The notes below the pieces were generated by a model. It did no database searches, was not told the DNA's origin, and was given only the letters and a program-made list of their open reading frames with translations. Positions 44,013 through 52,001 of a stretch of DNA of 64,000 nucleotides are shown piece by piece. Numbering within the stretch: position 1 is the first letter of the stretch; every line of letters begins with the position of its first letter. The DNA is from Streptomyces zaomyceticus (GTDB lineage Bacteria; Actinomycetota; Actinomycetes; Streptomycetales; Streptomycetaceae). The DNA lies in the NCBI RefSeq assembly GCF_014656215.1, contig NZ_BNBZ01000023.1:1-64000 (forward strand), given 5' to 3'. A program made the translations under genes and the position numbers.

Positions 44013-45362
44013 CTAGGTGGTCGCCGGAATCGGCTTCAGCAGTGGGACAGGCCCAGGAGCCCCGGCGGCGGTGGGGACCACCGGCCGGAAGGGGGCGAGG
44101 CACGGAACGTCCGGAGTGAGGTGGGCGCACTCGGCGCAGATGGCAGCGGCGTCGGCCGTGCTCAGTTCGGGGGTGCGGATGCGGGACCAGCCGCCGGAGG
44201 TGTCTCCGGCCACGGCGAGGCCGGGCAGGTCGGGCGGGATCGAGGTCACGGCCACGACGGCGTCGGGGGCGATGTCGGCGAGGCCCATTTCGGCGGTCTG
44301 CTTGTCGTTGACGCGGTGCACCACGCGTCCGGTGAGCTGGGCGCGCAGGGCGGTGGCGCCCTTGCCGAGGTCGGAGCCGAAGCGCTGCCCGCAGACTTCG
44401 AGGAAGATGCCGGCGGCGCGGGCCATCTGCCCGAGGCGGATCAGCTGGGTGACCATCCGGTCCCGGCGTTCCTCGTCCTTCTTGGTCGCCACGAGGAACA
44501 GTTCCGCGACCTCGTCCACGAGCAGCACGACCGGCACCGGGCGGACGGCGTCGGGCAGTTCCCACACATCCGCGGCGCCGTGCTCGCTCAGCAGGTCGAA
44601 CCGGTCTTCCATCTCGTCCACAAGCGCGTCCAGGAGACCGGATGCTTCCTCGGGTGTGATGGCGAGCGCGGACAGGCGGGGCGCGTATCGCTGCTGTTCG
44701 ACGCCCCGCTTGCAGTCGATCCCGACCAGGGCGACCCGGAGCCGGGCGAGCCCGGCGATCAGGTTGCGCTGATACATCGACTTGCCCGACTGGTTCGCGC
44801 CGAGCGTCAGCGCGTGCGGGACCTTCAGGTAGTCGCGGACGAACGCGGTGCCGTCCTCCCGCAGAGCAACCGGAACCGTCATGGGACCGGAAGAGGCGGG
44901 GCGGGGCATCTTCACCCGGCGCAGGACGTCGTAGCCGGTCATCCGCAGCTCCACGAACCCCGGCTTCACTTCCGCCACGTTGACGGAGTGGACGCCCCAG
45001 GCGTGCCGCAGCCGCTCGGAGGCCGCGATCACGTCGGAGGGCTCCAGACCGGCCGGGAGGCGGAGGGTGACCCGCATGCCGGTCGAGGAACCCCGCACCC
45101 GGCGGACCTTCGGTGGCACCGGCTGGACATCCGCGCGGCGGGCCACGTTGCGGACCACGAACGCCCGCAGACGCGACGGCTGAACCGTCAGCCCGCACAC
45201 GTCCATCGTGGAGCGATACGTCACCGCGAACCGGACCCGGGCCACCGGCAGACCCACCAGCGACCAGAACACCCGCGGCGCCCGGACCTTCGCGTAGCCG
45301 AGACCGCCGGCGGTTCCGGCGAGCGGGAGGCCGACCTCCCATAACGTCGCGACGTCGGTCAT
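44013..45362 (-). CDS. traB: FtsK/SpoIIIE-type DNA translocase, conjugation protein TraB
   Basis: 449 aa. Walker A is GANQSGKS (188-195) and Walker B VVLLVDEVAEL (~272). An FtsK-like sequence GIFLEVCGQRFGSDL follows. It is shorter than chromosomal FtsK and has little membrane sequence at the N-terminus. It moves double-stranded DNA between mycelia, the sole essential transfer protein of such elements. It lies 3 bp after the SCO3933-like gene and shares its operator-controlled promoter. Confidence 0.94.
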   Translation of the reverse strand: MTDVATLWEVGLPLAGTAGGLGYAKVRAPRVFWSLVGLPVARVRFAVTYRSTMDVCGLTVQPSRLRAFVVRNVARRADVQPVPPKVRRVRGSSTGMRVTLRLPAGLEPSDVIAASERLRHAWGVHSVNVAEVKPGFVELRMTGYDVLRRVKMPRPASSGPMTVPVALREDGTAFVRDYLKVPHALTLGANQSGKSMYQRNLIAGLARLRVALVGIDCKRGVEQQRYAPRLSALAITPEEASGLLDALVDEMEDRFDLLSEHGAADVWELPDAVRPVPVVLLVDEVAELFLVATKKDEERRDRMVTQLIRLGQMARAAGIFLEVCGQRFGSDLGKGATALRAQLTGRVVHRVNDKQTAEMGLADIAPDAVVAVTSIPPDLPGLAVAGDTSGGWSRIRTPELSTADAAAICAECAHLTPDVPCLAPFRPVVPTAAGAPGPVPLLKPIPATT

Positions 45363-45364
45363 GG

Positions 45365-45697
45365 TCAGGACCCCATCGGGGTGACCGCGACCGCGCGGAA
45401 CGAGATGCCGTGACGGGTCTGCCCGTTGAACGTGTTCTCCCAGTCCCGGGCCTTGAGGCCGATTACCGACACCGGCATGCCCGGCGCGAGCCCGTCGGGG
45501 AGACCGGTCTCCGGAACGGTCACCTGGTAGAGGTTGCCCTCCCCCTCGTCCGAGATCAGCAGACCCACCGTGGACAGCCCCGCACCGGTCTCCCGGTCCA
45601 TGGCGCGCTCACCGGTCTGCTTGCTCACGAGCTTCGGCGCGGGAGCCGTGGCCACGAACACCACAGCGGTCGACGTGTCGATCTTGAAGGACGGCAT
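45365..45697 (-). CDS. SCO3933-family small protein, first gene of the tra operon
   Basis: 110 aa. ATG 45697 has TAGGGAG 5 nt upstream. The protein is mostly beta, with the stretch FKIDTSTAVVFVATAPAPK and GLKARDWEN. Homologues occupy the same place before tra in many Streptomyces elements and are annotated as regulatory, but no activity is established. It is transcribed from the palindrome-bounded promoter upstream. Confidence 0.75.
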   Translation of the reverse strand: MPSFKIDTSTAVVFVATAPAPKLVSKQTGERAMDRETGAGLSTVGLLISDEGEGNLYQVTVPETGLPDGLAPGMPVSVIGLKARDWENTFNGQTRHGISFRAVAVTPMGS

Positions 45698-45747
45698 CAG
45701 CACTCCCTACGTTGTTGGGCAGCCCGAACTGGAACCGCCGGCTCGCT

Positions 45748-45818
45748 GTCCTAGGACTGCGAGCGATTGAGTAGATAGTGGCCCGTAGTCCTAGGACTGT
45801 CAACAGTCCTAGGACTGT
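45748..45818. promoter_or_regulatory. Three CTAG-centred palindromic operators around the divergent tra/GntR promoters
   Basis: gtcctaggac occurs at 45748-45757, agtcctaggact at 45787-45798 and 45805-45816; the last extends to a 16-bp perfect palindrome (45803-45818). On the minus strand a consensus -35 TTGACA (45798-45803) lies between the last two, with CACTAT 17 bp on as -10. Binding by the GntR protein would shut off tra and its own gene. Confidence 0.85.
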
Positions 45819-45850
45819 GTTTGACTTGTTCCTGTCGAGAGGGGTACGTG

Positions 45851-46645
45851 ATGGCGCCCAAGTGGCGGGAGCTGGCGGACAAGCTGGCCGAGCAGATCAG
45901 GAGGGGTGAGTACAAGGCGGGCCAGTCATTGCCGCAGATCAGAGCGCAGGTCGAGGCAGGCGAAGGCTCCAAGGCCACCGTTCATGCCGCGTACAAGGCT
46001 CTGGAAGCGGAGGGCCTTGTCACCTCCACGCGGGGCCACGGGACTGTCGTGCGCCAGCAGGTGCCTCTCAAGCGACTCGGCATTGCCCGGTATGACAAGG
46101 CGAAGTGGCGTGACGGCGACGAGGTGGCGTTCATCGCGGATCGCGTGGCATCCGGACGGACGTACCGCCGCAACGAACAGACCCAGACGGTCAGCCTTGT
46201 TGACGCCCCCGCAGCGGTAGCGACTGCCCATGGGTTGGAGAGCGGAGCTCCGGTTTATGCCCGAGCCCGACTGGTGAAGGAAGGCGACCAGCCGACGCAC
46301 ACCCTGACCAGCTACTACCGCCCCGAGCACGTCGAGGGCACCCGCCTGATCGATCCCACCCCCGGTCCGGCCGGCCGAGGCGGCGGCTACCGAGTCCTGT
46401 ACGACGCGGGTTACGAGATCGACCACATGAAGGAGTCGCTCTTCGCCCGCACCCCGACAGCAGACGAGACAAAGCTCCTCCAGCTCCCGCCGGGCGAACC
46501 CGTGGTCGAGCTACACAGGACGACGTACACGGCTGACGGCACAGTGGTCGAATTCGCCATCGGAGTACATGCGGCTTCCCGCTTCGCGTGGGAGTACGAC
46601 TTCAAGGTCCCGGACTCGGCGAAGAACAGGAACAGCCAGCAGTGA
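45851..46645 (+). CDS. GntR-family regulator (KorSA-like) of the transfer genes
   Basis: 264 aa. The N-terminal GntR winged helix (~1-75: WRELADKLAEQIRRGEYKAG, GSKATVHAAYKALEAEGLV) is followed by a UTRA-like ligand domain (HutC subfamily, ~90-255, ending VEFAIGVHAASRFAWEYDF). It is divergent from the tra operon with palindromic sites between them; in pSAM2 KorSA represses transfer. The gene ends GTGA, overlapping the YdcF start. Confidence 0.9.
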   Translation: MAPKWRELADKLAEQIRRGEYKAGQSLPQIRAQVEAGEGSKATVHAAYKALEAEGLVTSTRGHGTVVRQQVPLKRLGIARYDKAKWRDGDEVAFIADRVASGRTYRRNEQTQTVSLVDAPAAVATAHGLESGAPVYARARLVKEGDQPTHTLTSYYRPEHVEGTRLIDPTPGPAGRGGGYRVLYDAGYEIDHMKESLFARTPTADETKLLQLPPGEPVVELHRTTYTADGTVVEFAIGVHAASRFAWEYDFKVPDSAKNRNSQQ

Positions 46646-47322
46646 TCTCTACTCAGGACTGGGCCGACACGCAACGTCTGTGGGACTACCACCAGATGGG
46701 CCATACGCCCCGGCCTTGCTCAGTGGCAATCGGACTCGGCAGCCACGATCTGGGCGTGGCCGACGCCGCAGTCGACCTGTACAAGCGCGGCATGGCCCCA
46801 CTCATCATGTTCACCGGGGCGACCAGCCCGACGACCCGGGAACGCATGCCCCGCGGCGAGGCCGTGCACTACCGGGAGCGCGCGATCGAGCTGGGCGTTC
46901 CCGCATCGGCGGTGATCGTGGAGCCACGGGCCCGCAACACCGGCGAGAACATCCGCTTCTCGCGGGACCTCCTGGCCGAGGGCGGCATAGAGGTGTCCTC
47001 AGTCCTGCTGATCAGCAAGCCCTACGAGGAGCGACGGGCGTACGCCACGGCACGCAAGCTGTGGCTCGAAGTCGAGATTGTCAGCGCTTCAAGTCCTCTG
47101 ACGCTCCAGGACTACGTTGACTCGATCGGCGACGCCCGCATGGTCATCGACATGCTCGTAGGCGCTCTCCAGCGACTGCTGATCTACCCAGAGCAGGGCT
47201 TCATGATCAGCCAGACGGTGGGCCCCGAGGTGCTCGCCTCGTACGCGCGGCTGTGCCGAGGCGGATTCACAAGCCGTCTCCTCAGAGATGCCGGCGGGCG
47301 GATCCTAACGAGCACTAACTAG
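46642..47322 (+). CDS. YdcF-family (DUF218) protein coupled to the GntR gene
   Basis: 226 aa. DUF218 motifs are AIGLGSHDLG (~26), MFTGATSP, HYRERAIELGVP and EPRARNTGENIRFSRDLL. These proteins have a Rossmann-like fold and are linked to envelope or nucleotide chemistry. There is no signal peptide or membrane helix here, so it is cytosolic. GTG 46642 overlaps the GntR stop (GTGA), so it is translated with the repressor and may belong to the immunity or control module. Confidence 0.85.
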   Translation: MISTQDWADTQRLWDYHQMGHTPRPCSVAIGLGSHDLGVADAAVDLYKRGMAPLIMFTGATSPTTRERMPRGEAVHYRERAIELGVPASAVIVEPRARNTGENIRFSRDLLAEGGIEVSSVLLISKPYEERRAYATARKLWLEVEIVSASSPLTLQDYVDSIGDARMVIDMLVGALQRLLIYPEQGFMISQTVGPEVLASYARLCRGGFTSRLLRDAGGRILTSTN

Positions 47323-47692
47323 GAGAGCCGGGCCCATCCGCGGGCTTCGTGGCTCGGTCATGTTGTGCAGTGAACCGGTGGAGCAGCCGGATCGCCATGT
47401 CGTGGTTGTAGCGCCGGGCAAGCTCGTATGCGCTGGGCCTGTCTTCGAGCGTTGCAGCAGGGTCGCCACCGTAGGCAAGGACGATCGCGGTCAGAGCGCT
47501 GTCGATCGGCCGACCCGACTGAAGCGCCGAGTCCCCTTCCAGCTCGATGGCGTGCATCAGCAAGGTCATCCCCCCACAGACCTCGTTCACATCAGTTCCC
47601 TCATCCAGGAGACGCGTGAGCGTGGCGTGGTCGCTCGATTCCACGGCTTGGTGAGCGGGTGTCCAAGGCTCGATCTCAAGTATGTTCACCAC
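47315..47692 (-). CDS. Ankyrin-repeat protein
   Basis: 125 aa with two to three ankyrin-like repeats (TPAHQAVESSDHATLTRLLD, GGMTLLMHAIELEG, RPSAYELARRYNHDMAIRLL). It is a protein-interaction module with no other domain. It is convergent with YdcF, with an 8-bp overlap. Cargo; target unknown. Confidence 0.8.
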   Translation of the reverse strand: MVNILEIEPWTPAHQAVESSDHATLTRLLDEGTDVNEVCGGMTLLMHAIELEGDSALQSGRPIDSALTAIVLAYGGDPAATLEDRPSAYELARRYNHDMAIRLLHRFTAQHDRATKPADGPGSPS

Positions 47693-48338
47693 GGCATGAT
47701 GCCGGACAGCTCACGATCATGACCGGCCCAGCGGGTACAGCGAGGGGCTGTAGGGAGCTGTTACAGATTTCTCTACCTCATCAAGGCACCCGCCGCGCAC
47801 GGCGCGGCGCGCGCGGCCCGTCGCCCGGGCCTGCGCTCCTGTCTGCCGCCCCGCTCCAGCCCGGCCGCCGTCCGCACGCCTGACAGCTTGGGTTGATGGG
47901 CAGCCAAAGCAGGCCGTCAAGCACGGCAACCGTCACATGGCACGCGTAGCCACGAGCGCTGCCGACTGCGGCCAAGACGGGCGACCAAAAAACGGCCAGC
48001 GGCGAGGGAGGGTGGCCTCTTGCGCACGGCCGGCCGACTGCCGGGCCTGAGGAGGGCCAGGCGCCGTACCCCCGCCGTCACGGATGACGAGAGCGTGAGG
48101 CGACCGAACCACCGGAGATGGGCGGGCGGGGAGCAGCTGCTGCCGCGAAGTGGCAGAGGCCGTCGTGGTCGCTCCGCGTCGGTACCGGTATCACCGTGGC
48201 CGATGAGCGTGTCGTCTAAACACCGGACCTGTGCACGCTCCACGGTATGTAGATCGACGGTAGACGGGATGAGAGCCAGGGCGAGTCTCTGGCGAAGGTC
48301 GACAAACCATGGCAGCTCCACCCCGAAGCCACGTCGAC
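47693..48338. other. Non-coding or decayed region
   Basis: No gene can be supported. GC-rich open frames here have no ribosome sites or recognisable domains. It contains one copy of a diverged repeat (47801-47902) also found at 49782-49847, suggesting decayed mobile DNA. Confidence 0.5.
47801..47902. repeat. Diverged repeat, copy 1
   Basis: It starts ggcgcggcgcg-gcggcccgtcg and ends cgcctgacagcttgggttga, then tgggc. 49782-49847 has the same ends with a shorter middle. This copy is longer by about 35 bp. Confidence 0.6.
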
Positions 48339-48644
48339 CTACTCCTGGATTGGCAGGTCTGGATGGGTAAACACGAAGAGCATGTACGCAACGGCCGCTG
48401 CCGTACCCACCGACGAGAGCGCCAGGCCGGTCAGAGGCTGCGCACGGCTGACGCCCTGCCGTGAGGCAGCGCGGTACTCGATAGCACCCAGGACGAGGCC
48501 CGTGAGGCCGAGCGGCAGGGCCAGAGCCCAGACGAGCATCCAGAACGGGCAGCAGAACCAGAACGCAACGGAAGCCCCGCCGAAAACGACGGGACGGCTC
48601 ATCCGCCCAGATTTGTCGCCAGCCGGATCATCAGAGTGGGTCAT
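48339..48644 (-). CDS. Small membrane protein, DUF4190-like
   Basis: 101 aa. A short polar N-terminus is followed by two hydrophobic hairpins (~18-52 and 70-92) separated by a charged loop (GAIEYRAASRQGVSRAQP). This pattern is seen in DUF4190-type proteins. It has a CF(W)FCCPFW cluster in helix 1. It is isolated cargo; function unknown. Confidence 0.7.
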   Translation of the reverse strand: MTHSDDPAGDKSGRMSRPVVFGGASVAFWFCCPFWMLVWALALPLGLTGLVLGAIEYRAASRQGVSRAQPLTGLALSSVGTAAAVAYMLFVFTHPDLPIQE

Positions 48645-48706
48645 GCTCTGATCAAAGCAGCAGGACAGGGAGGCTCAGCAGCCGCCCTGACCATCTCCGT
48701 GCCCCT

Positions 48707-48739
48707 CGCGTGCCCGATCCAGCGGGGAGTCACGGGGAA
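48707..48739 (+). repeat. 33-bp motif near the tRNA-Ser fragment, copy A
   Basis: It matches 49417-49449 at 29 of 33 bases, ending gcggggagtcacggggaa. Each copy lies about 75 bp from a tRNA fragment. They may be integrase arm-type sites of lost elements. Confidence 0.65.
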
Positions 48740-48764
48740 CATCGGACTGTCACGCTGTCCGGAC

Positions 48765-48808
48765 ACGTGAATGGCCCCCGACCAATCGGCTGGTCAGGGG
48801 CCGTTCAC
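48765..48808. terminator. Hairpin beside the tRNA-Ser fragment
   Basis: gtgaatggcccc-gacca pairs with tggtc-ggggccgttcac around atcggc. It is directly past the 3' end of the tRNA-Ser remnant (minus strand) and is probably the former tRNA terminator. Confidence 0.7.
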
Positions 48809-48811
48809 CTG

Positions 48812-48864
48812 CGGTGGGTGTGGGACTTGAACCCACGGTGACTCGCGCCACGACGGTTTTCAAG
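48812..48864 (-). pseudogene. 3' fragment of tRNA-Ser (anticodon UGA)
   Basis: On the minus strand the sequence runs from CTTGAAAACCGT (anticodon loop, TGA) through the long serine variable arm, T-arm GTGGG-TTCAAGT-CCCAC (48820-48836) and acceptor strand ACCCACC plus G. The 5' half is absent and the anticodon stem no longer pairs. This is the footprint of an att site in tRNA-Ser. Confidence 0.82.
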
Positions 48865-48991
48865 CCCGTTTAGGTCTGGGTGGAGGCCAGCCAGGAGTGC
48901 CCGTGAGCATTCCAAGAACCTGCTAACGCCGTGTTGCTCGAATCTCGCCAACTGCTTCATCGCCAGACGTGAAGGTCGCTAGCGTGCGGGT

Positions 48992-49396
48992 ATGGCAGAG
49001 ACTCACGACCACTGGCAGGTCGCCTATGCGGCACTGGATAGTTCTACCCTCCTCGCTCTGCTCCCGGTGCTTCAGGCGGGCCGCGAGAAGGCTATGGAGA
49101 TGCTGAAGATCGAGCTTCGGCATCATGAGCAGATGGAGGGAGCGGACGTCCACACAGCGGAGCTGTGGGGCGAAGCGCTCGTCGCCTTTGACGCCCGTAT
49201 CGCTGCCGATGACCCTTCGCGGGAGAAGCTTGCGGACCTGCGCGACAAGGTGCAGCAGATGTTGGGCGAACAGGCGGGTCGGACTAAGCAGGCCAAGAGT
49301 GAAACTCGGGTCCATGAGTATCTGTGGGCCCATCAGCAGCGTGAGATCTGGATCAAGGAGGAGCTGACCCGGCGGGGTCTGTTGCCCACGTTCTAG
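48992..49396 (+). CDS. Uncharacterised helical protein
   Basis: 134 aa, ATG 48992 preceded by a weak purine tract. All-helical and charged, e.g. KAMEMLKIELRHHEQMEGAD, with EKLADLRDKVQQMLGEQAGR near 80-100. No known motif. It is flanked on each side by a tRNA fragment and a 33-bp motif, so it may be the sole survivor of a former element. Confidence 0.6.
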   Translation: MAETHDHWQVAYAALDSSTLLALLPVLQAGREKAMEMLKIELRHHEQMEGADVHTAELWGEALVAFDARIAADDPSREKLADLRDKVQQMLGEQAGRTKQAKSETRVHEYLWAHQQREIWIKEELTRRGLLPTF

Positions 49397-49416
49397 AGCT
49401 TCACCGTCGTGCCACA

Positions 49417-49449
49417 CGCGTGCCAGATCGTGCGGGGAGCCACGGGGAA
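49417..49449 (+). repeat. 33-bp motif near the tRNA-Arg(CCU) fragment, copy B
   Basis: 29 of 33 bases equal copy A (48707-48739); the shared core is gcggggag then cacggggaa. It lies 75 bp before the tRNA-Arg fragment. Confidence 0.65.
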
Positions 49450-49523
49450 TGAAGGGCGTTGACGGGATCTGGGCTGTTGATCAGCTCCCGCAACATCTGC
49501 GCAGGTCAGCCGCAGCCCGCCCT

Positions 49524-49573
49524 CCCGCTCTCCTAAAGCGGGTGTTGCAGGTTCGAATCCTGCCGGGGCACCA
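49524..49573 (+). pseudogene. 3' fragment of tRNA-Arg (anticodon CCU)
   Basis: The anticodon stem-loop CCGCT-CTCCTAA-AGCGG is followed by T-arm GCAGG-TTCGAAT-CCTGC (49547-49563) and CGGGGCACCA. One G of the acceptor is missing, and no acceptor or D-arm 5' half is present. It is an att scar of an integration at another arginine tRNA. Confidence 0.82.
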
Positions 49574-49778
49574 GTTCAGAAGGGGACCACCTCGAAATCT
49601 CCGGAGGTGGCCCCCTTGTGACATCTGGATCCGCCATCAACGGCCGCGGTCGCTGACTACCGACCCGCCTCCCGAGCAGCCAGCCCACGTGGCTCATGAC
49701 CTCGTGCTGCGTGTCCTGCACGACGTGCGTGTACGCGCCCATCGTGATGCTGATCTGGCCGTACCCGAGAATCTCCAT
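49533..49778 (-). pseudogene. C-terminal remnant of a tyrosine integrase
   Basis: Residues 1-40 read MEILGYGQISITMGAYTHV then QDTQHEVMSHVGWLLGRR, the end of the catalytic domain with the nucleophilic Tyr in the typical LGHSQISxTMxxYxHV context. Everything upstream is missing and replaced at 49782 by the diverged repeat. The frame then runs through the tRNA-Arg(CCU) fragment as integrase genes beside att sites often do. It is a dead relic of an element unrelated to the two present integrases. Confidence 0.85.
49580..49617 (+). terminator. Former tRNA-Arg terminator
   Basis: 14-nt arms 49580-49593 and 49604-49617 pair with one mismatch (ccacctc/gaggtgg core). They lie directly after the tRNA fragment. 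Confidence 0.7.
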
Positions 49779-49781
49779 CTC

Positions 49782-49847
49782 GGCGCGGCGCGTGCGGCCC
49801 GTCGTCGGGGCCGCCGGCCCCCGCCTGACGGCTTGGGTTGATGGGCG
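49782..49847. repeat. Diverged repeat, copy 2
   Basis: It shares both ends with 47801-47902 (ggcgcggcgcgtgcggcccg... and cgcctgacggcttgggttga). It begins exactly where the integrase remnant is cut. 49850-50064 shows no further gene. Confidence 0.6.
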
Positions 49848-50064
49848 ATGGACTCCGCGGTGGCTGGGGCTGTCGGCACCACGGCTTTAACCACCTCCCC
49901 CGGTCAGGGAACCGCGTCGAGCAAGACCAAAGGCCACTCGATCACATTGCGGTCAGGCTCAAGAGCTGACCGAGTTGCCAACCGGCGTATGGCTCCCTGA
50001 TCCTGCTCGACCCCAGCCCGAGCAGGCCACCGACCGAACCCCTTCACCGACAGTTGGAGCAGGT

Positions 50065-51651
50065 TTAGGACGTCGATCGCCCAAGCAACCGCTCCTTTTC
50101 TTGCTCTGTCATGAATGTCTGATTGTATAGATGCTCGACAAGGGCAGTGAAATTGACTTTGAGTCGATGACACAGGAACTCGATTCCAGCCCGCTCCGTG
50201 ATTGGGTGCGGAGAATCAGCGATGGCCTGCCTCAACAGGTGTGGCGGCATGAGGAACATGGCCGCGAACGCGTTTGCTCGACGCTCCAATGCCACCGGCG
50301 CCCAATTGCCACTCGCGATTGCCAGCCGCTGTCCGCTTGAGCGATCGTACAGGAGGTGGCAAAGTTCGTGCGCTAGCGTGAACCGCCGCACGGCATCCTT
50401 CTGGCCGCCAAAGTAGCTTGAATTGAGCGCAATCGTCGGCTTATGGAGAGGCCCGATCAGGCTGCATGCCCTAATGCTTGCATCTTCAAGAGTGGCGGAT
50501 TTCACCTCAATCCCCAAGCTATCGATGAAGCTCGCCACATCCACAAACTCTCCCGACAATTCAACTTCGAGATCGTCATGCAGAGATTCGGCCAGCTCAT
50601 ACCCTTGCACCCAAGCCGGGATGTGGTCGACTACGGGAGCGCTCTCGAAGGAGTGAACAAGCCGCTCATGTGAAACACCGGACTCATCGAACTGATCAAC
50701 GAGCATTCGGGAAAGGGCTAGCACATCCGGCTGGGTGACGGATGGGGCAACGCTGCCGAACAAAAGTGCAGCCTGGCAAGAACCCGAAATTACCAGTGGA
50801 TCATGCCCGTCTGTTTCTAGGGCGGCGCGGGCGGCATCAGGCCGAAGCTGCTCAATGGTCTGCCGAACACCCAGCCATGCCTGCTTGGTCAGATCTCCAA
50901 GCCCTGCAGCCGCCTCGTGCTGCCACGTTTGCCAGCCAGCGCGGAGCCCGGCCATCCAGCCGAGTCTGTCCTCTTCCTGCGTCACGTCAGAAAGTCCTGA
51001 CAGGACAGACGACAGCTTCTGCAGCCTGGCGCTTTCTGGGCGAATCCCCAGAAGGTATTCCGCAGCTTGAGATGTGACTTCAAATAGAGGTTTTGCGACA
51101 GCCGCCGGAGGCAGCATGGCTACTCCGCCTGTGGCATTGAAACGGAAGCTATCGCCAGAGCCAGCAAGCGGTTCGTCATCCCAGCTGATCTCGACGGAAT
51201 CGCGAAGGCGCCGAAAAGTGACGCTAGGCAACAGTCCACCATCCCGCGCAGACCTAATAGAGTGACGCTCGCGCCACTCGTACCATTCTTCCTCCCAAGC
51301 GAGCGCTTCCATGTCTGTCGCCAGGCTGGGAGGTAGGCGGGTCGCGTCGAGGGACATGGAGGCAGAAAGGCCTACGTTTCTGTTTGGCAGCCTCTCCTCG
51401 TGGAGCAAGGGATTCCAAGAGTTGGCAACCCACTCAAGAAACGACAACAGGTACCAATGTGCACTCTGCAGCGTTTCAGCCTGGTCGGTGTGCGCACAGA
51501 GATTCTGGCCATCCACCCAAATTTGGAGCGCCCCCCAAGACTCACTCTCGTCTGGTTCGGCGCCTGCACCAGAATCGGGGTCCGGAATGAATGCCAAGCG
51601 GATGGCGAAGGCGTCGGTACTACCGCTAAACCTTTCCCATTTTACCGTCAT
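50065..51651 (-). CDS. ImmA/IrrE-family metallopeptidase with a large N-terminal domain
   Basis: 528 aa. The C-terminal peptidase has zinc motif FTLAHELCHLLYD (His428, Glu429, His432) and the downstream Glu456 in LERRANAFAAMFLMP, all required residues. The N-terminal ~340 residues are unrecognised. ImmA/IrrE enzymes usually cleave a phage-type repressor or control stress or defence genes, normally with a helix-turn-helix partner; none is visible here. The partner is the 115-aa gene 2 bp upstream. Base composition is lower in GC than the core, so this is acquired cargo. Confidence 0.88.
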   Translation of the reverse strand: MTVKWERFSGSTDAFAIRLAFIPDPDSGAGAEPDESESWGALQIWVDGQNLCAHTDQAETLQSAHWYLLSFLEWVANSWNPLLHEERLPNRNVGLSASMSLDATRLPPSLATDMEALAWEEEWYEWRERHSIRSARDGGLLPSVTFRRLRDSVEISWDDEPLAGSGDSFRFNATGGVAMLPPAAVAKPLFEVTSQAAEYLLGIRPESARLQKLSSVLSGLSDVTQEEDRLGWMAGLRAGWQTWQHEAAAGLGDLTKQAWLGVRQTIEQLRPDAARAALETDGHDPLVISGSCQAALLFGSVAPSVTQPDVLALSRMLVDQFDESGVSHERLVHSFESAPVVDHIPAWVQGYELAESLHDDLEVELSGEFVDVASFIDSLGIEVKSATLEDASIRACSLIGPLHKPTIALNSSYFGGQKDAVRRFTLAHELCHLLYDRSSGQRLAIASGNWAPVALERRANAFAAMFLMPPHLLRQAIADSPHPITERAGIEFLCHRLKVNFTALVEHLYNQTFMTEQEKERLLGRSTS

Positions 51652-51653
51652 CT

Positions 51654-52001
51654 CTAGTTTCGCCTTTTCATCGCTCTGCGTATCGTTCGTGCCGACACGA
51701 GATCCTCAGAAATCCACTTTGCTCTAAGTTTGGGCGGCACCTCTTCCCAGGTTACGGGATATCCATGCCACAGATTCCGCTCGACGCTGTGCTGCTGGGC
51801 ACAGAAGGCTAGAGTGCCATCCGTTGCGTACCGCTTCTTCCCGACAAGGTCACTGGTTGACAGGAGCGTAGGCCCATTGGCGCCTTTGGGGCAGATCGAG
51901 CCGTGGCGACCTGGTTGAGGCAGCGGCTTGTGCTTGGCGTTGGGCTCGTAGGTAAGGGGAAGATCCTCTGCCGCCTGGCCCTCGTCGGTTGAATCACCCA
52001 T
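51654..52001 (-). CDS. Unknown 115-aa protein paired with the ImmA/IrrE gene
   Basis: ATG 52001 (MGDSTDEGQAAEDL) follows AAGGAGTCAG. A GRHGSICPKG motif (~40) and a Cys-X-Gln-Gln-His (CAQQH) near 75 might bind a metal. The C-terminus is basic (RTIRRAMKRRN). It ends 2 bp before the metallopeptidase gene, so the two are co-translated. It could be the substrate, antitoxin or sensor of the pair; not recognised from any family I know. Confidence 0.7.
   Translation of the reverse strand: MGDSTDEGQAAEDLPLTYEPNAKHKPLPQPGRHGSICPKGANGPTLLSTSDLVGKKRYATDGTLAFCAQQHSVERNLWHGYPVTWEEVPPKLRAKWISEDLVSARTIRRAMKRRN

Noticed and set aside
47917..48321. 134-aa frame as a possible transposase remnant
   Set aside because: No DDE or other transposase motif, inverted ends or target duplication could be seen.
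49904..50173. Small open frame before the ImmA gene
   Set aside because: It has no ribosome site, overlaps the ImmA 3' end on the same strand in another frame, and shows no known motif.
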